From Pararobbsia alpina_A (GTDB taxonomy: Bacteria; Pseudomonadota; Gammaproteobacteria; Burkholderiales; Burkholderiaceae), in contig NZ_OZ221288.1 in the NCBI RefSeq assembly GCF_965118125.1, positions 868,001-932,000 on the forward strand: 64,000 nucleotides of DNA, read 5' to 3'. The translations under genes and the position numbers were made by a program. A model generated the notes under the pieces. That model saw only the letters and a list, made by a program, of their open reading frames with translations. It was not told the DNA's origin and did no database searches. This document shows, in pieces, positions 27,489-37,501 of the stretch. The stretch's first letter is position 1. Each line of letters begins with the position of its first letter.

Positions 27489-28877
27489 TCAGCCGTCGTA
27501 GCCGCAGCGCTGCAGCAGGCGCTTGAGCGCCGTGCCGTTTGCGCGAGGTGCGATATGCAGTGTGTGCACGCCGATCCGTGCCGCTTCGAGACTCAACCCG
27601 AATTGAGCGTGCAGGCTGCTTTCGATCCGCGACAGATAACCGTCGACACCGGCCGGGTCCGTGGCGGGCATCAGGTTCAGGAAGATCGAATGGGTCGGCG
27701 TCTGCAACGACCACGTCAAGTCGAGCGAGCGACGGCGGCGATTGATGTGCTCGAGCAGCGAATCGCCCTCTTCGTCGCGCGGGAACACGAGCGCGACAAT
27801 CGACGACTCGATGCGCGCATCACGTTGCAGGCGTTCGAGACGGCCCATGTCGACGGCGAACTCGTACGGCACGTTCGGCACTTCCTGAAGGATGCCGTGC
27901 GCGGCGCCTGCATGATCGACACCGTCGGCGTAGTAACCGAGCAGCACGAGCAGGAACTGCAGGTTGTCGTGATTGAGCGACAGGAACGGCATGCGCTTCA
28001 CGACGAGCACGCCGAGCAGATCGCCTTCGCTTGTCGACATCGGCGCGCACGCGACGTACTGCGTATTGCTCTCGGCCGCGCCTTCGACGTTGGTCAGATG
28101 CGCCAGCGAGCGCGTCTCGAGGCAGTGACGCACCAGCGGGTCCGACGTATCGATCGCAAACGGCTCGCCGACGCGCGCGGCAAGATCGCCGCTCGCAACG
28201 AGGCTGCCCTTGACGGCCGGCACGATCGCCGCGATTTCGAGCTGACAGACTTGCGCGGCAAACTCGAGGAAGTCGCCGGCATTGGGCAGACCGCCCCGCT
28301 CCGCCTGGGCTGCGGCGGGTGCCGTGATCGTCGTCTGGCGCAGGCGCGTGATCGAGTCGCGCAGCGTCGCCGGACGCGTCAGCAAGTCCTTCTCGAGACG
28401 TTCGTGCGACAGGTGCAGCAGATAGTGACTGTTGGTCAGCGACACGAGCCGGTCGTTCAGGTACTCGTTGAGCGCACGCGCACGTGCCGAACGCATGCCC
28501 CACGTATCGCCGAAGTGCCCGCCGACGAGCGTCTGGATCGCGCCGCCGATAAAGAACGGCACCGGGAACGCTTCACTCGTATGCACGGGATAGAGGCCGT
28601 ACCAGCCCGCCACCATCATCACCACGCTGACCATGCCGAGCAGCGTGCCGTAACGCAGCGCGAGCACGAGCGGGAACAGCCAGATCCACGGGAATGGACG
28701 CGAGATCCCCAACGGATCCGATCCACCGACGAGCGAGGCGGCGACGAGCACCACCGCCATGACCACGATCACCTCGAGCACCGCGATCGGGCGCGTCGAC
28801 ACAGGCGTCAGCCAGCGGCGATAACGGCCCGTATCGGCGAAGGTTCCGCGGCGCGTATCCTGCGCGACGTTCGACAC
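27489..28877 (-). CDS. pelD: PelD, cyclic-di-GMP receptor of the Pel system
   Basis: Inner-membrane receptor whose binding of c-di-GMP switches on Pel synthesis. The 462 residues start at GTG 28877, with AAGGA eight bases upstream. Four hydrophobic segments lie within residues 30-120 and a GAF-type domain spans about 175-325. A degenerate GGDEF-like domain (about 335-455) has lost the catalytic GGDEF signature but keeps an RxxD inhibitory-site motif, RSLD at 383-386, the c-di-GMP-binding element of PelD. This predicts that Pel output here is controlled post-translationally by c-di-GMP. Confidence 0.95.
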   Translation of the reverse strand: MSNVAQDTRRGTFADTGRYRRWLTPVSTRPIAVLEVIVVMAVVLVAASLVGGSDPLGISRPFPWIWLFPLVLALRYGTLLGMVSVVMMVAGWYGLYPVHTSEAFPVPFFIGGAIQTLVGGHFGDTWGMRSARARALNEYLNDRLVSLTNSHYLLHLSHERLEKDLLTRPATLRDSITRLRQTTITAPAAAQAERGGLPNAGDFLEFAAQVCQLEIAAIVPAVKGSLVASGDLAARVGEPFAIDTSDPLVRHCLETRSLAHLTNVEGAAESNTQYVACAPMSTSEGDLLGVLVVKRMPFLSLNHDNLQFLLVLLGYYADGVDHAGAAHGILQEVPNVPYEFAVDMGRLERLQRDARIESSIVALVFPRDEEGDSLLEHINRRRRSLDLTWSLQTPTHSIFLNLMPATDPAGVDGYLSRIESSLHAQFGLSLEAARIGVHTLHIAPRANGTALKRLLQRCGYDG

Positions 28878-28887
28878 GGCGATTTCC

Positions 28888-29457
28888 TTACTGAGTGACA
28901 GGTGCGATCAGCGAAGCAATCAGCTTCTGACCGACAGACGACAGCGACGAACGGCTCCAGCCCGTACGGCTGCCCGTTGCGCTCCAGACCACGGCGCCGC
29001 TCTGGACGTCGATGACCTGCAGCGTCACGCCGGCGGCGGGTTCACCATCGACACCCACCTTATAGCGCCATTCTTCGACGGCGCCGCTGACGGCGTACTT
29101 CACGTTTTCCTTGCGTGCCCAGTCGAGTGCGCGGTCGATCGACGCGCGATCGGTCGGCTCGACGAGCGTTTCGCGGCTCAGGTTGGCCGGGTAGCGCTTG
29201 ACTTGCGTGAAGCCCGAGCTCGTGAGCAGGCTTTGCGTGATCGCTTCAGCCGCCATGCCGGCCTGCGGCGTTTCCGTGTAGTTGACGATCGGCAGCACGG
29301 CCCACGATTCGGTGCGCGAGAGTTGCGGCGCAGCGCTCGTGTTGATCGTGGCGCAGCCTGCGAACGTGGCGGCGACGGCAAGGCCGGCGATCCACGTTGC
29401 GACGCCACGCATCCAGTTGGCGCGTGCGGCGCCGCCAAACAGCTTGATCCCTTGCAT
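28888..29457 (-). CDS. pelC: PelC, outer-membrane lipoprotein of the Pel system
   Basis: PelC forms a dodecameric periplasmic ring below the outer-membrane pore that guides the positively charged polymer. The 189-residue product has a lipoprotein signal with lipobox TFAGC (Cys35). The mature part contains WAVLPIVNYTETPQAG, VSGAVEEWRYKVG and WSATGSRTGWS, matching the PelC order, including Trp residues near the C-terminus that sit at the membrane interface in the family. A shorter start at Met16 is possible. It lies 61 bp after pelB and 10 bp before pelD. Confidence 0.92.
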   Translation of the reverse strand: MQGIKLFGGAARANWMRGVATWIAGLAVAATFAGCATINTSAAPQLSRTESWAVLPIVNYTETPQAGMAAEAITQSLLTSSGFTQVKRYPANLSRETLVEPTDRASIDRALDWARKENVKYAVSGAVEEWRYKVGVDGEPAAGVTLQVIDVQSGAVVWSATGSRTGWSRSSLSSVGQKLIASLIAPVTQ

Positions 29458-29518
29458 GATGTATCCCCTGATTCCTGGCTAACTTGAATTGAAAACGGTT
29501 AGTCGGCGCGCGCGCCGC

Positions 29519-32500
29519 TCAGAACAACCACTGATACCGCACGCCAAACGAGTTGGTATCTGTTCCCTGGTGCGAAACGGATTCGTGCTGGAAGTACACT
29601 GCGGCGTGATCGTTGCCGAACACACTGCCTGCGAACCCGGCCAGCACCTCCGGGCCCCAGCCGAAATTGCTGTCGTGGATCAGCCCCACATCGAGGAACG
29701 GACGCCACGCACGCGTATAGCGATCGAGCAAGTCGGTGCCGAAGCCCGCCGCCAGACCGTATTGCGAATAACTTTGAGGGATGAACGTACTCGCCGTCGG
29801 TACGTCACCGATCGGAATCAGCCGTTGCAGGAACGGTACGTTGATCGGATACGCACTGTAGTTGCCGTGCGTGCCGACGATACGAATCGTCCAGTCCGGG
29901 TATTCGGTCCGGATCCGGTAGCCGATTTCGCCGTCCATCAGCGCTCCGCTGCCGATGCGATCGCGTTCCTGCGTATAGAACCGGTCGCCTTCGAATGCGC
30001 CGCGCACATAGACGCTCGACACCACGTCCCATTCCACTTCGCCGCGCAGCATGTCCTTCATGCCGCCGACCTGAATTTCCTGCGATTCGTCGGCAAACTG
30101 GTTGCGCCCGATCGTGAACGTCGAGCGCAACGCGGTGCCGCGACCAAACTCGGCGGTCAGTCGTTCCGTGTTGAACTCCGTCATCGCCGTGCGATGGCCG
30201 AACACGAGCGAGATGTCTTCGGTCGTCGTCTGATAGTGGCCCGTGAACTCGTAGCGGCGATCACGCGACGGAATGTCCGCGAGAATCAGCTTGTTGCTCG
30301 ACCACTGATTGAGCTGAATGCCCTCCAACGCAACGGACCAGTGATCGGTCAGCGCAAGCTCGCCGCCGAGCTTGGTCTCGTAGTAGTCGAGCGGGCTTTC
30401 CGACATCGAGCGGAAACCGAAATTGATCGACTGGTTCCGTTCGGTTGCGAGGTTGCTCAGACGCTCGTGAATGTCTTCGTTGGCGGGTGCCCCACCGAGG
30501 CCATAGAACGCAAGCTCTTCAGCTTCACCAGGACGGTCGGCCATTTCATACGCGTCGATCCGGTTGTCGATCGTCGCGCGGCTCGCGCCCTTCGAATCGA
30601 GAATCCGGTTGATCGTCTTGACGTCGTGCTCCGACAACGCGACCGACAACTCGGCGTCGACCGGGCGCGTCAGGCGATTCGCATACTCGCGTGCGAGCCA
30701 CGCCTTGGCCATTTCATTGGACTCGGCCGACAGGGCCCACGCCACCGTCACTTCGACGGCTGCGCTCGAAATCAGGCGTTGCTGTTGAGCGACCGCTGCC
30801 GGTGCGCCGGCCGCCTTGGCGTCCGCGTAAGCGCGGTCTGCCGCGGCGTTCGCTGACGCCGACGAGGTGCCGATCGCGCCTGCCGCGGCATGGCCGCCCG
30901 GGGCGATCTTGCCTTTGCCGCTGGTATCGCCCGCCGTGTCGTCGTCCGCATCCTGCTGGGTCGGCGCATCCGCTGTCGCAACTCCGCCCGCAGCGGCCGC
31001 GACCGGTACACGCGCCACGTTCGCTTCGGCCACCGGCGGCAGCTTGCCCACGTTGCCGAGCACGCTGGCCTGCATCTGCGACGTATCGCCCTGATCGCCA
31101 TCGGCACGCAGCATCTCGATCAACACGCGCTTGGACGTGTCGCCGTTTTCGAACAGCTGGCTCAGCGCCGCACGGCGCTGACGGATTTCGTCACGACGTT
31201 CGATGTCGTCGTTCGACAGCGACACCGACAAGCGTCCGCGGCGCGGCAGACCATTGCCGAGCGGCATCGCATCGGGGTCGGCCGGCAGCATCGTCGTCCA
31301 GACATGGCGGCGCAACGACCAGGCAAGATCGTCATGCCCCGCCGCTTCTTCGCAATCGGCGAGTGCAAGCACCCACAGGGGATCGCCCTTCGATGCAGCC
31401 GCTTCGCGTCGGAAATACTGAAGCGCGTCGTTCGGCTTGTTCAGGCGAACCAGGCCGGCTGCGTACGGACCCCACAGCGCGGCGACGTCATTCGAGCGAT
31501 CGCGCCAGCGTAACAGCGCCAGGTGCAGTTCGTCGTCGGTACCGAAGTCGACCACCGTCCACAAATACGCTGCCTGCACATCCGACGATGCAGCGGGCAA
31601 ACTCGACGCCCGGCGCAGGTCGCGCAGCGCCGCATCGGGCTGGTTGGTCTGGCGCTCGTACTCAGCCACCATCGACAGCGAGTCGGGCGAGTTGTCGATG
31701 ATCGCGCGTTCCTTCGGCGTCAACGACGCGAGCAGCGTCTTGATGCGCGGCCACGCGCGCGCCTGCACGTAGTAGTAGACCGTATCGGTCAACGCGCGCG
31801 GCGTACCCGTATTGCGGTACTGAAGCTCGGCGATCCGGCCCGCGTCGAGCGGGTGACCGTCGTAGAAGTAACTCATTTCGCCGAGGTCTTCGTCGGTCGC
31901 GTGACCGCCGGCGAGCAGCTTTCCATACGCGAGATGCGCGCCGTCCTCATCCTCGAGCAAACGCGCGATCTGACCGTACGTGCGCCAGAAGTCGTCGTTC
32001 GCGGGCTTGGCAACCGGCGCGGCGACCTTGAGCGCGCCGTACGCACCTTCATAGTCGCGATGCGCGTAGTACAGGCTCGCCAGATGCAGCGAGTCTTCGG
32101 CGTTCGGGCCGGTCGTCTGCACGAGCTGTTTGTATGTCGCTTCCGCGAGATCGTCGTTGCCCGAGCGTTCGGCAAGCGCGGCATAGCGGCGCAGCACGGC
32201 GATGCGCACCGGGCCGACTGCGCGGCGCTTGAGGAACGCCAGCGCTTCATCGGGCTCACCGAGACGTTCGTAGGCGTCGACGACTGCGTCGATGCGCTTG
32301 AGGTCACCCGGGTTCAGATCGCTCTGCTTGAGCAGCGCGAGCACATAAGCTTCGTCGTCATTCAGCGCAGGCGCGATTCGCAGGACTTCGGCCCATGCAT
32401 CCGATGCATTGGTCAGCTTTGCCACCGCAAGCCAGGCCTGCAACGCGATCATCGGCTCGTTGCTCCACTCCGCCGATTGCGCGAGCTTGCGCTGCCAGTC

Positions 32501-33913
32501 CGCCGATGAAGGGTCTGCCGTCACGCGCCGTTGCGCGAGCGCCATCGCGCCATGCACATCGTTGCCTTCGAGGAAGGACTTGTACGCCAGTTCGTCGTAC
32601 TGCTCGCGGTCCTGCGCGCTCATGGCGGGACGTGCCGATGAAGCAGCCGTGCTCGATGTATCGGCCTTCGTGGACGCGGCGTTCGCAGAGGCCGCAGTTG
32701 CCGAATCTGCCGAGCTCGCATGCCCTGCTGTGCCGACCGCCGGCGTGCTTGCCGCATTCACCGCATTCACCGCACTCGCCGTGTCGGCGACCCGCACGAA
32801 ATGGCCATCGCTGTGCGTATTGCGCTGCATCGCGGCGAAGCCATCTGCGTAGTACCAGTCGCCGTAGTCGCCCGGATGCGCGACCACCGTATGCCAGCGC
32901 GGCGAATGTCCATGGTCGGCGACGCGGCGTACGCCCCTGCGCGATGCGGCCATGCGCACTTCGGCGAGGCGTTGCTTGCCTTCAGTGTCGCCGTTCTCAT
33001 CGCCCTGACGGCGATCGATCGCGCTGGTCAGGTCAGACAACGCCTTCGCGTAGTGGCGAATCATGTCCGGCCGGTTCGCGGCGCGCGCGAGGTTCAGCAT
33101 CGCTGCGATCGTCTGCGGATCCCGGCTGAGCCGGCCCAGATGCTTGTCGCCGTCGGCGAGCGCCTGATCGAGCAGGCCGCCAGCCTGGTACGCGGCGAGC
33201 GCCGCCATGAAGTACTTGCGCTGCGTATCGAGATCGGCCGAGGCGGACTGCGCCGAGAAGTAGGCTTGTGCCGCGACGTCATACGCTTGCGAGCCGAGCG
33301 CGAGCTGCGCGATATGCATCTGCGAATCGAGGCTCGTGTCGTGATCGACGGTCGCAAGTTGCTGATAGAACGCGAGCGCGGCGCGATTCGCGCCTGCCGC
33401 TGTCGAACGCTGTGCGAGCACACGCAGCTCGCCTGCGCGCCACTTGAATGTCGCAGCCTCGTCGAACGCGGCACGCAGGCGGTCCATCGCCGCCGGTCGC
33501 GCCGGATTGTCTTCCAGCATGCCGTAAGCGCGCGCCTCCTCGACACCCGCCTGCACGAGCACGGCCGAGCGGACCAGTTCGGCGTCACCCGAGCGCGCCA
33601 TGCGCTGCGCAAGCCGTTCCGCATCATCGAAACGGCCCACGCGCAGATACTGCGCGGCCAGCACACCGATAAAGTCGTGGTCGTCCGGCGCGACACGCAG
33701 CCAGGCTTCGAGGTACGCCACCGACAGCGCATTGGGCTTATCGCTTTCGAGCAGCCGCTGCTGAAGCGTATTGCGCGGATAGGCGGCCGCGAGCACGCCC
33801 ACCACGGCGAGCGCCAGCAGCATGAGCAGCCACGGCGACAGCACGCGTGCGCGCACGCGCACAATGGCGCGATCACTCTCCGGCACGGTGGCCTGGCTGG
33901 CGTCAGGAGCCAC
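29519..33913 (-). CDS. pelB: PelB, TPR scaffold and outer-membrane beta-barrel pore for Pel export
   Basis: Exports Pel across the outer membrane: an N-terminal membrane anchor (LSPWLLMLLALAVVG), a long periplasmic TPR superhelix that binds PelA, and a C-terminal 16-strand barrel of about 350 residues ending in the outer-membrane signature GVRYQWLF. I set the start at GTG 33913 rather than further upstream because it carries a ribosome site (GAGG) inside the end of pelA and overlaps it by only 11 bp. At 1464 residues it is about 270 longer than the P. aeruginosa protein. Part of the excess is in two Ala/Ser/Thr/Gly-rich segments, around residues 400-450 and 985-1030. Confidence 0.93.
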   Translation of the reverse strand: MAPDASQATVPESDRAIVRVRARVLSPWLLMLLALAVVGVLAAAYPRNTLQQRLLESDKPNALSVAYLEAWLRVAPDDHDFIGVLAAQYLRVGRFDDAERLAQRMARSGDAELVRSAVLVQAGVEEARAYGMLEDNPARPAAMDRLRAAFDEAATFKWRAGELRVLAQRSTAAGANRAALAFYQQLATVDHDTSLDSQMHIAQLALGSQAYDVAAQAYFSAQSASADLDTQRKYFMAALAAYQAGGLLDQALADGDKHLGRLSRDPQTIAAMLNLARAANRPDMIRHYAKALSDLTSAIDRRQGDENGDTEGKQRLAEVRMAASRRGVRRVADHGHSPRWHTVVAHPGDYGDWYYADGFAAMQRNTHSDGHFVRVADTASAVNAVNAASTPAVGTAGHASSADSATAASANAASTKADTSSTAASSARPAMSAQDREQYDELAYKSFLEGNDVHGAMALAQRRVTADPSSADWQRKLAQSAEWSNEPMIALQAWLAVAKLTNASDAWAEVLRIAPALNDDEAYVLALLKQSDLNPGDLKRIDAVVDAYERLGEPDEALAFLKRRAVGPVRIAVLRRYAALAERSGNDDLAEATYKQLVQTTGPNAEDSLHLASLYYAHRDYEGAYGALKVAAPVAKPANDDFWRTYGQIARLLEDEDGAHLAYGKLLAGGHATDEDLGEMSYFYDGHPLDAGRIAELQYRNTGTPRALTDTVYYYVQARAWPRIKTLLASLTPKERAIIDNSPDSLSMVAEYERQTNQPDAALRDLRRASSLPAASSDVQAAYLWTVVDFGTDDELHLALLRWRDRSNDVAALWGPYAAGLVRLNKPNDALQYFRREAAASKGDPLWVLALADCEEAAGHDDLAWSLRRHVWTTMLPADPDAMPLGNGLPRRGRLSVSLSNDDIERRDEIRQRRAALSQLFENGDTSKRVLIEMLRADGDQGDTSQMQASVLGNVGKLPPVAEANVARVPVAAAAGGVATADAPTQQDADDDTAGDTSGKGKIAPGGHAAAGAIGTSSASANAAADRAYADAKAAGAPAAVAQQQRLISSAAVEVTVAWALSAESNEMAKAWLAREYANRLTRPVDAELSVALSEHDVKTINRILDSKGASRATIDNRIDAYEMADRPGEAEELAFYGLGGAPANEDIHERLSNLATERNQSINFGFRSMSESPLDYYETKLGGELALTDHWSVALEGIQLNQWSSNKLILADIPSRDRRYEFTGHYQTTTEDISLVFGHRTAMTEFNTERLTAEFGRGTALRSTFTIGRNQFADESQEIQVGGMKDMLRGEVEWDVVSSVYVRGAFEGDRFYTQERDRIGSGALMDGEIGYRIRTEYPDWTIRIVGTHGNYSAYPINVPFLQRLIPIGDVPTASTFIPQSYSQYGLAAGFGTDLLDRYTRAWRPFLDVGLIHDSNFGWGPEVLAGFAGSVFGNDHAAVYFQHESVSHQGTDTNSFGVRYQWLF

Positions 33914-36875
33914 AGTTGACCTCGACTTGGTGATAGTGGATGTCCTGACCGGCCGCGGCCGGGAGGTCCAGATGCACGTCCTGCGTGCCTGCGCGGCGCG
34001 CGACAGCCTTGCCATCGAGCGTGACGCGGCATGCCTGCGCGTTCGCGAGATCGAGGTTCGGCTGGTAATAGCCGCCCGCTTCGAAGCTCAGCGAATGCGC
34101 GCCGCGCGAGAATTTGCGGAGGTAGGCGCTGGCCGACTTCACATACGGCTGCGTGGCCGATGCGGCATCCGCCTGCTGCGCGATATCGAAGCTCGCCGAC
34201 GAACCGGCGACGTGGATATACGTGCCGTCAGGCGCGGCCGTGTAGCCCGCCACATTCTGCGAATGAGCGAGGTCGGGCGTCGTCGCCGTCGGGAAACGCA
34301 GCTCGCGCAATTCGCCGTTGCCGCGCACGAGCCAGCCGTGATCGCCATCGCGTGCGACGGCATAGTCGCGCCAGTCGAGGACCTTGCGCGCATATTCGCT
34401 CGTATAGATCGGAAACACGGACTGCTTGAGCACGCCTTCATAGATCTGTTCGAGCGCGCGCAGCGACGCGATCTTCGTGCCGCTGTACATGTGGAAGTAC
34501 AGATCGATCGGCTTGAAGCGGCGCGGCTCGTCGGTCATCGCGAACGTTTCGAGCACGCGCGTGAAGCCGTAGAACGGGCCTTGCCAGTCGTCCGTATAGA
34601 CGTTCTCGTCCTGATTCGGCGCGTAGACCTGGTAGGCGCCCGGGCCCTTGTCGACACCGATCGGCGCGATATTCGTCCAGCTGTCGGCCGTCTTCGTGAT
34701 GACGGTGTCACCGCCGTTGATGTTGAGCGCACCGGCTTCGTACGTGCGGCGCACGGCGATGCCCGGCGGTTCGCAATTGCCCGACCATTGAAGGATCTTG
34801 ACCTTCTTGCCCGGAGGCGCGAGACGCTTGTTGATATAGCTGATCGAGCCCGAGATCTCACGATCGAGGTCGAACGTATAGCCCGGGATGTTCAGCGAGA
34901 AGGCCGCATCACCGCCGCCTTCGTCGATGTTGTGCTTCACGCGCTGGCCCGACTCCTGGACGTCTTCCCATTCGAACGGGTGCGAATACGTGTGCGTGCC
35001 GATCTCGACGTTCGGCAGTGCAAACATCTGCCGCGCGATCTCTTCGAGGCGCGGCGACAGCTTCGGATACAGCCCGGCCGGCCCCACCTCGCCTTCGATA
35101 ACCGACAGCGTCGTCGGCACGCGGTACTTGCTGAACAGGCGGTCATACAGCGCCTGTCCCGAGAAATCCGGGCCCGGAAATTCGCAACGCGACGCGAAGC
35201 CGTCGCCGTCGACGTGGACCATAAAGAAGCGGCGGCCGTTTTCCGTCGTCGTGTCCGGCATCGGCATCGGCTCGAGTGCCAGCGCGCGACGCAGGAAATC
35301 GATCGGCTGAATCGCCCAGCGTTCCTGCCCGATCGTATTGAGCGAAGCGATCGTGTACGGCGACAGTGCATAGCCGCCCCACGGCGTGATCGCGACCGGG
35401 TCGTAAACGAAGTCACCGGCTTTGAGGCGCAGCAGCGGCGTGCCGTTGTCGCCGACTTCGATGCCGTCGGCATCGCGCGCGTCGGGTGCTGGCATCACCT
35501 CGAAGCCGATGCCCGGGTCCTTGCTGACGATCGTGATCGGGCCGCGCGGGCGGCCGTCGCGCAGCGTCAGGCCGAGCGCCGCGCCCGTATCGGCATCCAT
35601 CTGGAAGCCGAAATCGCTGAAGAACACGACCTTCACGTTGTCGCCGATCCGCGCGCGAATCCACTGACGCCATGCTTCGACGTCCGCGATCGGTGTCTGG
35701 TCGACCCAGACCACGACGCCCGCATAGCGGTCGGGCGTCACGTGGTCGGGCAAGGGCTTGCCGATATCGGCGTAGTCGACGGTATAGCCGAGATAGTTGA
35801 GCGGCGTGGCGACATCGCGCACGCCGGGGCTTTCGTCAAGCGGCTGCGTGCCGTCACGATCCTGCACGAGCAGAATGCGGCGCGGCATCACTTCAATGCG
35901 CCCGACACCGATCGTGTCGAACGACGGATCGGTCACGTAAGGCGTGACGCCGGCATCCGCCCCGGCGATTCGCGCGGCGCGCGCGGTGTCGCGCGCGCAA
36001 GCGCGATCGGTGGCCGCACAGAAGTCGATCGAGACAACCGGTACATGAAACGTGTCGTGGATGCGACGCGCATCGGCGAGCGTTGCCGCGCGTTGAGCGT
36101 CCGGCACCGCCACGACCGCTTTGCGCGCCGGATCAAACGTGCGGATGACCGAACCCGTCACGTAGGCGTACAGATGCGGATGGCTTTGCTGAAGCAGCGA
36201 CGCGCCGCCGTATTGGATCAGGCGGGCGTTCGGGAAGCGTTGTTCAACAGTGTCGATCAGCGTCGCGACATTGTGTGCGCGGGTTGCGCGCACTTCGTCA
36301 TTCGGCGCGCCGGCGAGCAACGCGTCGATGCCGTCAAATGCAAAACCCGCATAACCTTGCGCGGCCAGCGGTGCGATCGTCTGCTCGACAAAGGCACCCG
36401 AGAGGTTGGCGCTATCGGCGTCGGCATGCGCGAGGTCGACACGCGCGACCCACGTCGTATGCGCAAGCGGGTAATCGTCAGGATGGAAACCGGTCGACGG
36501 CGCGACAACGACAGCGTCGTAGGCCTGAAGCATCGGCACGACGACATCCGTCGGTTTGCTGTAGAAGAACGCGATATTGGGGGCGCCGTCATGGCCCAGG
36601 GCGGCTGCGGAATCCGGCGCCGCGCCCGATGCGTTCACGCCATCGGCCTTGGCGAACGCGAGTGCCACCGCATGTTGTGCATCGGGTGCGGCTTGCGCGA
36701 CGCGTGGCATCGACACAACGCCTATCGCAGCCACGACAGCGGCCAGCGTGGCAACGGTGAGCCCACGTGCGACGGCAGCACCCGGGCGAACGCTCGCACG
36801 CGCACTACGGTCCTGCGTCTGATCATCACAACGGACAACCAGCCCCCGAATCAATCCCCGCTTCAAACCAAGCAT
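33903..36875 (-). CDS. pelA: PelA, Pel deacetylase with a degenerate N-terminal hydrolase domain
   Basis: PelA partially deacetylates Pel in the periplasm and in characterised species also hydrolyses it. From ATG 36875 (990 residues, start uncertain, no clear ribosome site) there is an export signal around residues 38-62. The CE4-like deacetylase domain is intact: MVHVDGDG (Asp556, Asp558) and GTHTYSHPFEW (His628, His632). The N-terminal hydrolase region (about 100-330) keeps Asp181 and Asp184 in FDGID. However, where the stand-alone homologue at 37502-38401 has VVEPDHG and FESLF it has VVAPSTG and TGSVI, so the catalytic glutamate is replaced by Gly241. The domain may therefore be inactive. 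First gene of the pel operon proper. Confidence 0.93.
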   Translation of the reverse strand: MLGLKRGLIRGLVVRCDDQTQDRSARASVRPGAAVARGLTVATLAAVVAAIGVVSMPRVAQAAPDAQHAVALAFAKADGVNASGAAPDSAAALGHDGAPNIAFFYSKPTDVVVPMLQAYDAVVVAPSTGFHPDDYPLAHTTWVARVDLAHADADSANLSGAFVEQTIAPLAAQGYAGFAFDGIDALLAGAPNDEVRATRAHNVATLIDTVEQRFPNARLIQYGGASLLQQSHPHLYAYVTGSVIRTFDPARKAVVAVPDAQRAATLADARRIHDTFHVPVVSIDFCAATDRACARDTARAARIAGADAGVTPYVTDPSFDTIGVGRIEVMPRRILLVQDRDGTQPLDESPGVRDVATPLNYLGYTVDYADIGKPLPDHVTPDRYAGVVVWVDQTPIADVEAWRQWIRARIGDNVKVVFFSDFGFQMDADTGAALGLTLRDGRPRGPITIVSKDPGIGFEVMPAPDARDADGIEVGDNGTPLLRLKAGDFVYDPVAITPWGGYALSPYTIASLNTIGQERWAIQPIDFLRRALALEPMPMPDTTTENGRRFFMVHVDGDGFASRCEFPGPDFSGQALYDRLFSKYRVPTTLSVIEGEVGPAGLYPKLSPRLEEIARQMFALPNVEIGTHTYSHPFEWEDVQESGQRVKHNIDEGGGDAAFSLNIPGYTFDLDREISGSISYINKRLAPPGKKVKILQWSGNCEPPGIAVRRTYEAGALNINGGDTVITKTADSWTNIAPIGVDKGPGAYQVYAPNQDENVYTDDWQGPFYGFTRVLETFAMTDEPRRFKPIDLYFHMYSGTKIASLRALEQIYEGVLKQSVFPIYTSEYARKVLDWRDYAVARDGDHGWLVRGNGELRELRFPTATTPDLAHSQNVAGYTAAPDGTYIHVAGSSASFDIAQQADAASATQPYVKSASAYLRKFSRGAHSLSFEAGGYYQPNLDLANAQACRVTLDGKAVARRAGTQDVHLDLPAAAGQDIHYHQVEVNCGS

Positions 36876-37501
36876 AAATTCGCACGACCGTTTAATTATT
36901 GTTTCGGACGCCCATTGCCGTCCGTCCCCGTTGTCGCTTGCGCGACGCGGCAAACCCCGCGTTAACGTGTTTATCAGGGAGTGCCGACTTGTCGCGGTGC
37001 ACGAAAAACGGTGTGCGCCGCGAGCGGGTTTGTCGTTGCGAATCGGATAAGAGCAATACTGCGCTATGCGTAAAGCGTCACTTGTCAAACGAAACAAGAA
37101 ACCGCCTGTCGCTAAAGAACGCGACCATCCCGACTCAAGCCTTGAAAGCTTTGTTGACTTAAGACCCGCGCCAGCTGGCGCTCTTGGGACAATCGAACCG
37201 AATCTTTTGAAAGGATCAAACCCGGCAGCGATTGTGTTTTAACTTTTCCTGGAGCGCAACGAATTTTTGGATGAACGTTTGGTACACAACGTAAATGAGT
37301 GGCTATTTGTGCGTTGGCGCACATTCTTTTTGCATACCGCCGATAAATCGCTGATTTTATAGGCGGAAAATTTTGCCACTGATTTTGTCGGTCAAATGCT
37401 TTTCACGTTTCAGTTTTGAAACATAATCGCCAGCCCCGATTTTGTTCCTACAGAGTCTTTGGACGAGTGTGTAGGAACAAATGCGCCCTGCGGAGACGGG
37501 C
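36876..37501 (-). promoter_or_regulatory. Pel operon upstream region
   Basis: A 626-bp non-coding stretch, AT-richer than its flanks, between the stand-alone hydrolase gene and pelA. On the minus strand a consensus -35 hexamer TTGACA lies at 37088-37083, without a good -10 at the right distance. A perfect 14-bp palindrome GCGCCAGCTGGCGC is at 37168-37181, and the long inverted repeat at 37441-37481 is listed separately. The pelA leader would be about 175 nt if the -35 is used, enough for post-transcriptional control. I cannot identify the regulator. Confidence 0.4.
37441..37481. repeat. 12-bp perfect inverted repeat between hydrolase gene and pelA
   Basis: TTTGTTCCTACA (37441-37452) and TGTAGGAACAAA (37470-37481) are separated by 17 bp and begin 20 bp past the hydrolase stop codon. 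No T tract follows on either strand, so it is more likely a protein-binding site or an RNA hairpin affecting read-through into pelA than a standard terminator. Confidence 0.5.

Noticed and set aside
27033..28898. A 621-codon open frame on the plus strand opposite pelE and pelD
   Set aside because: Antisense shadow of two recognised genes, with no ribosome site or family features.
33822..36965. A 1047-codon open frame on the plus strand opposite pelA
   Set aside because: It is the antisense of a well-recognised gene. In GC-rich DNA the opposite strand often stays open, and the translation is Arg/Ala/Asp-rich without family similarity.
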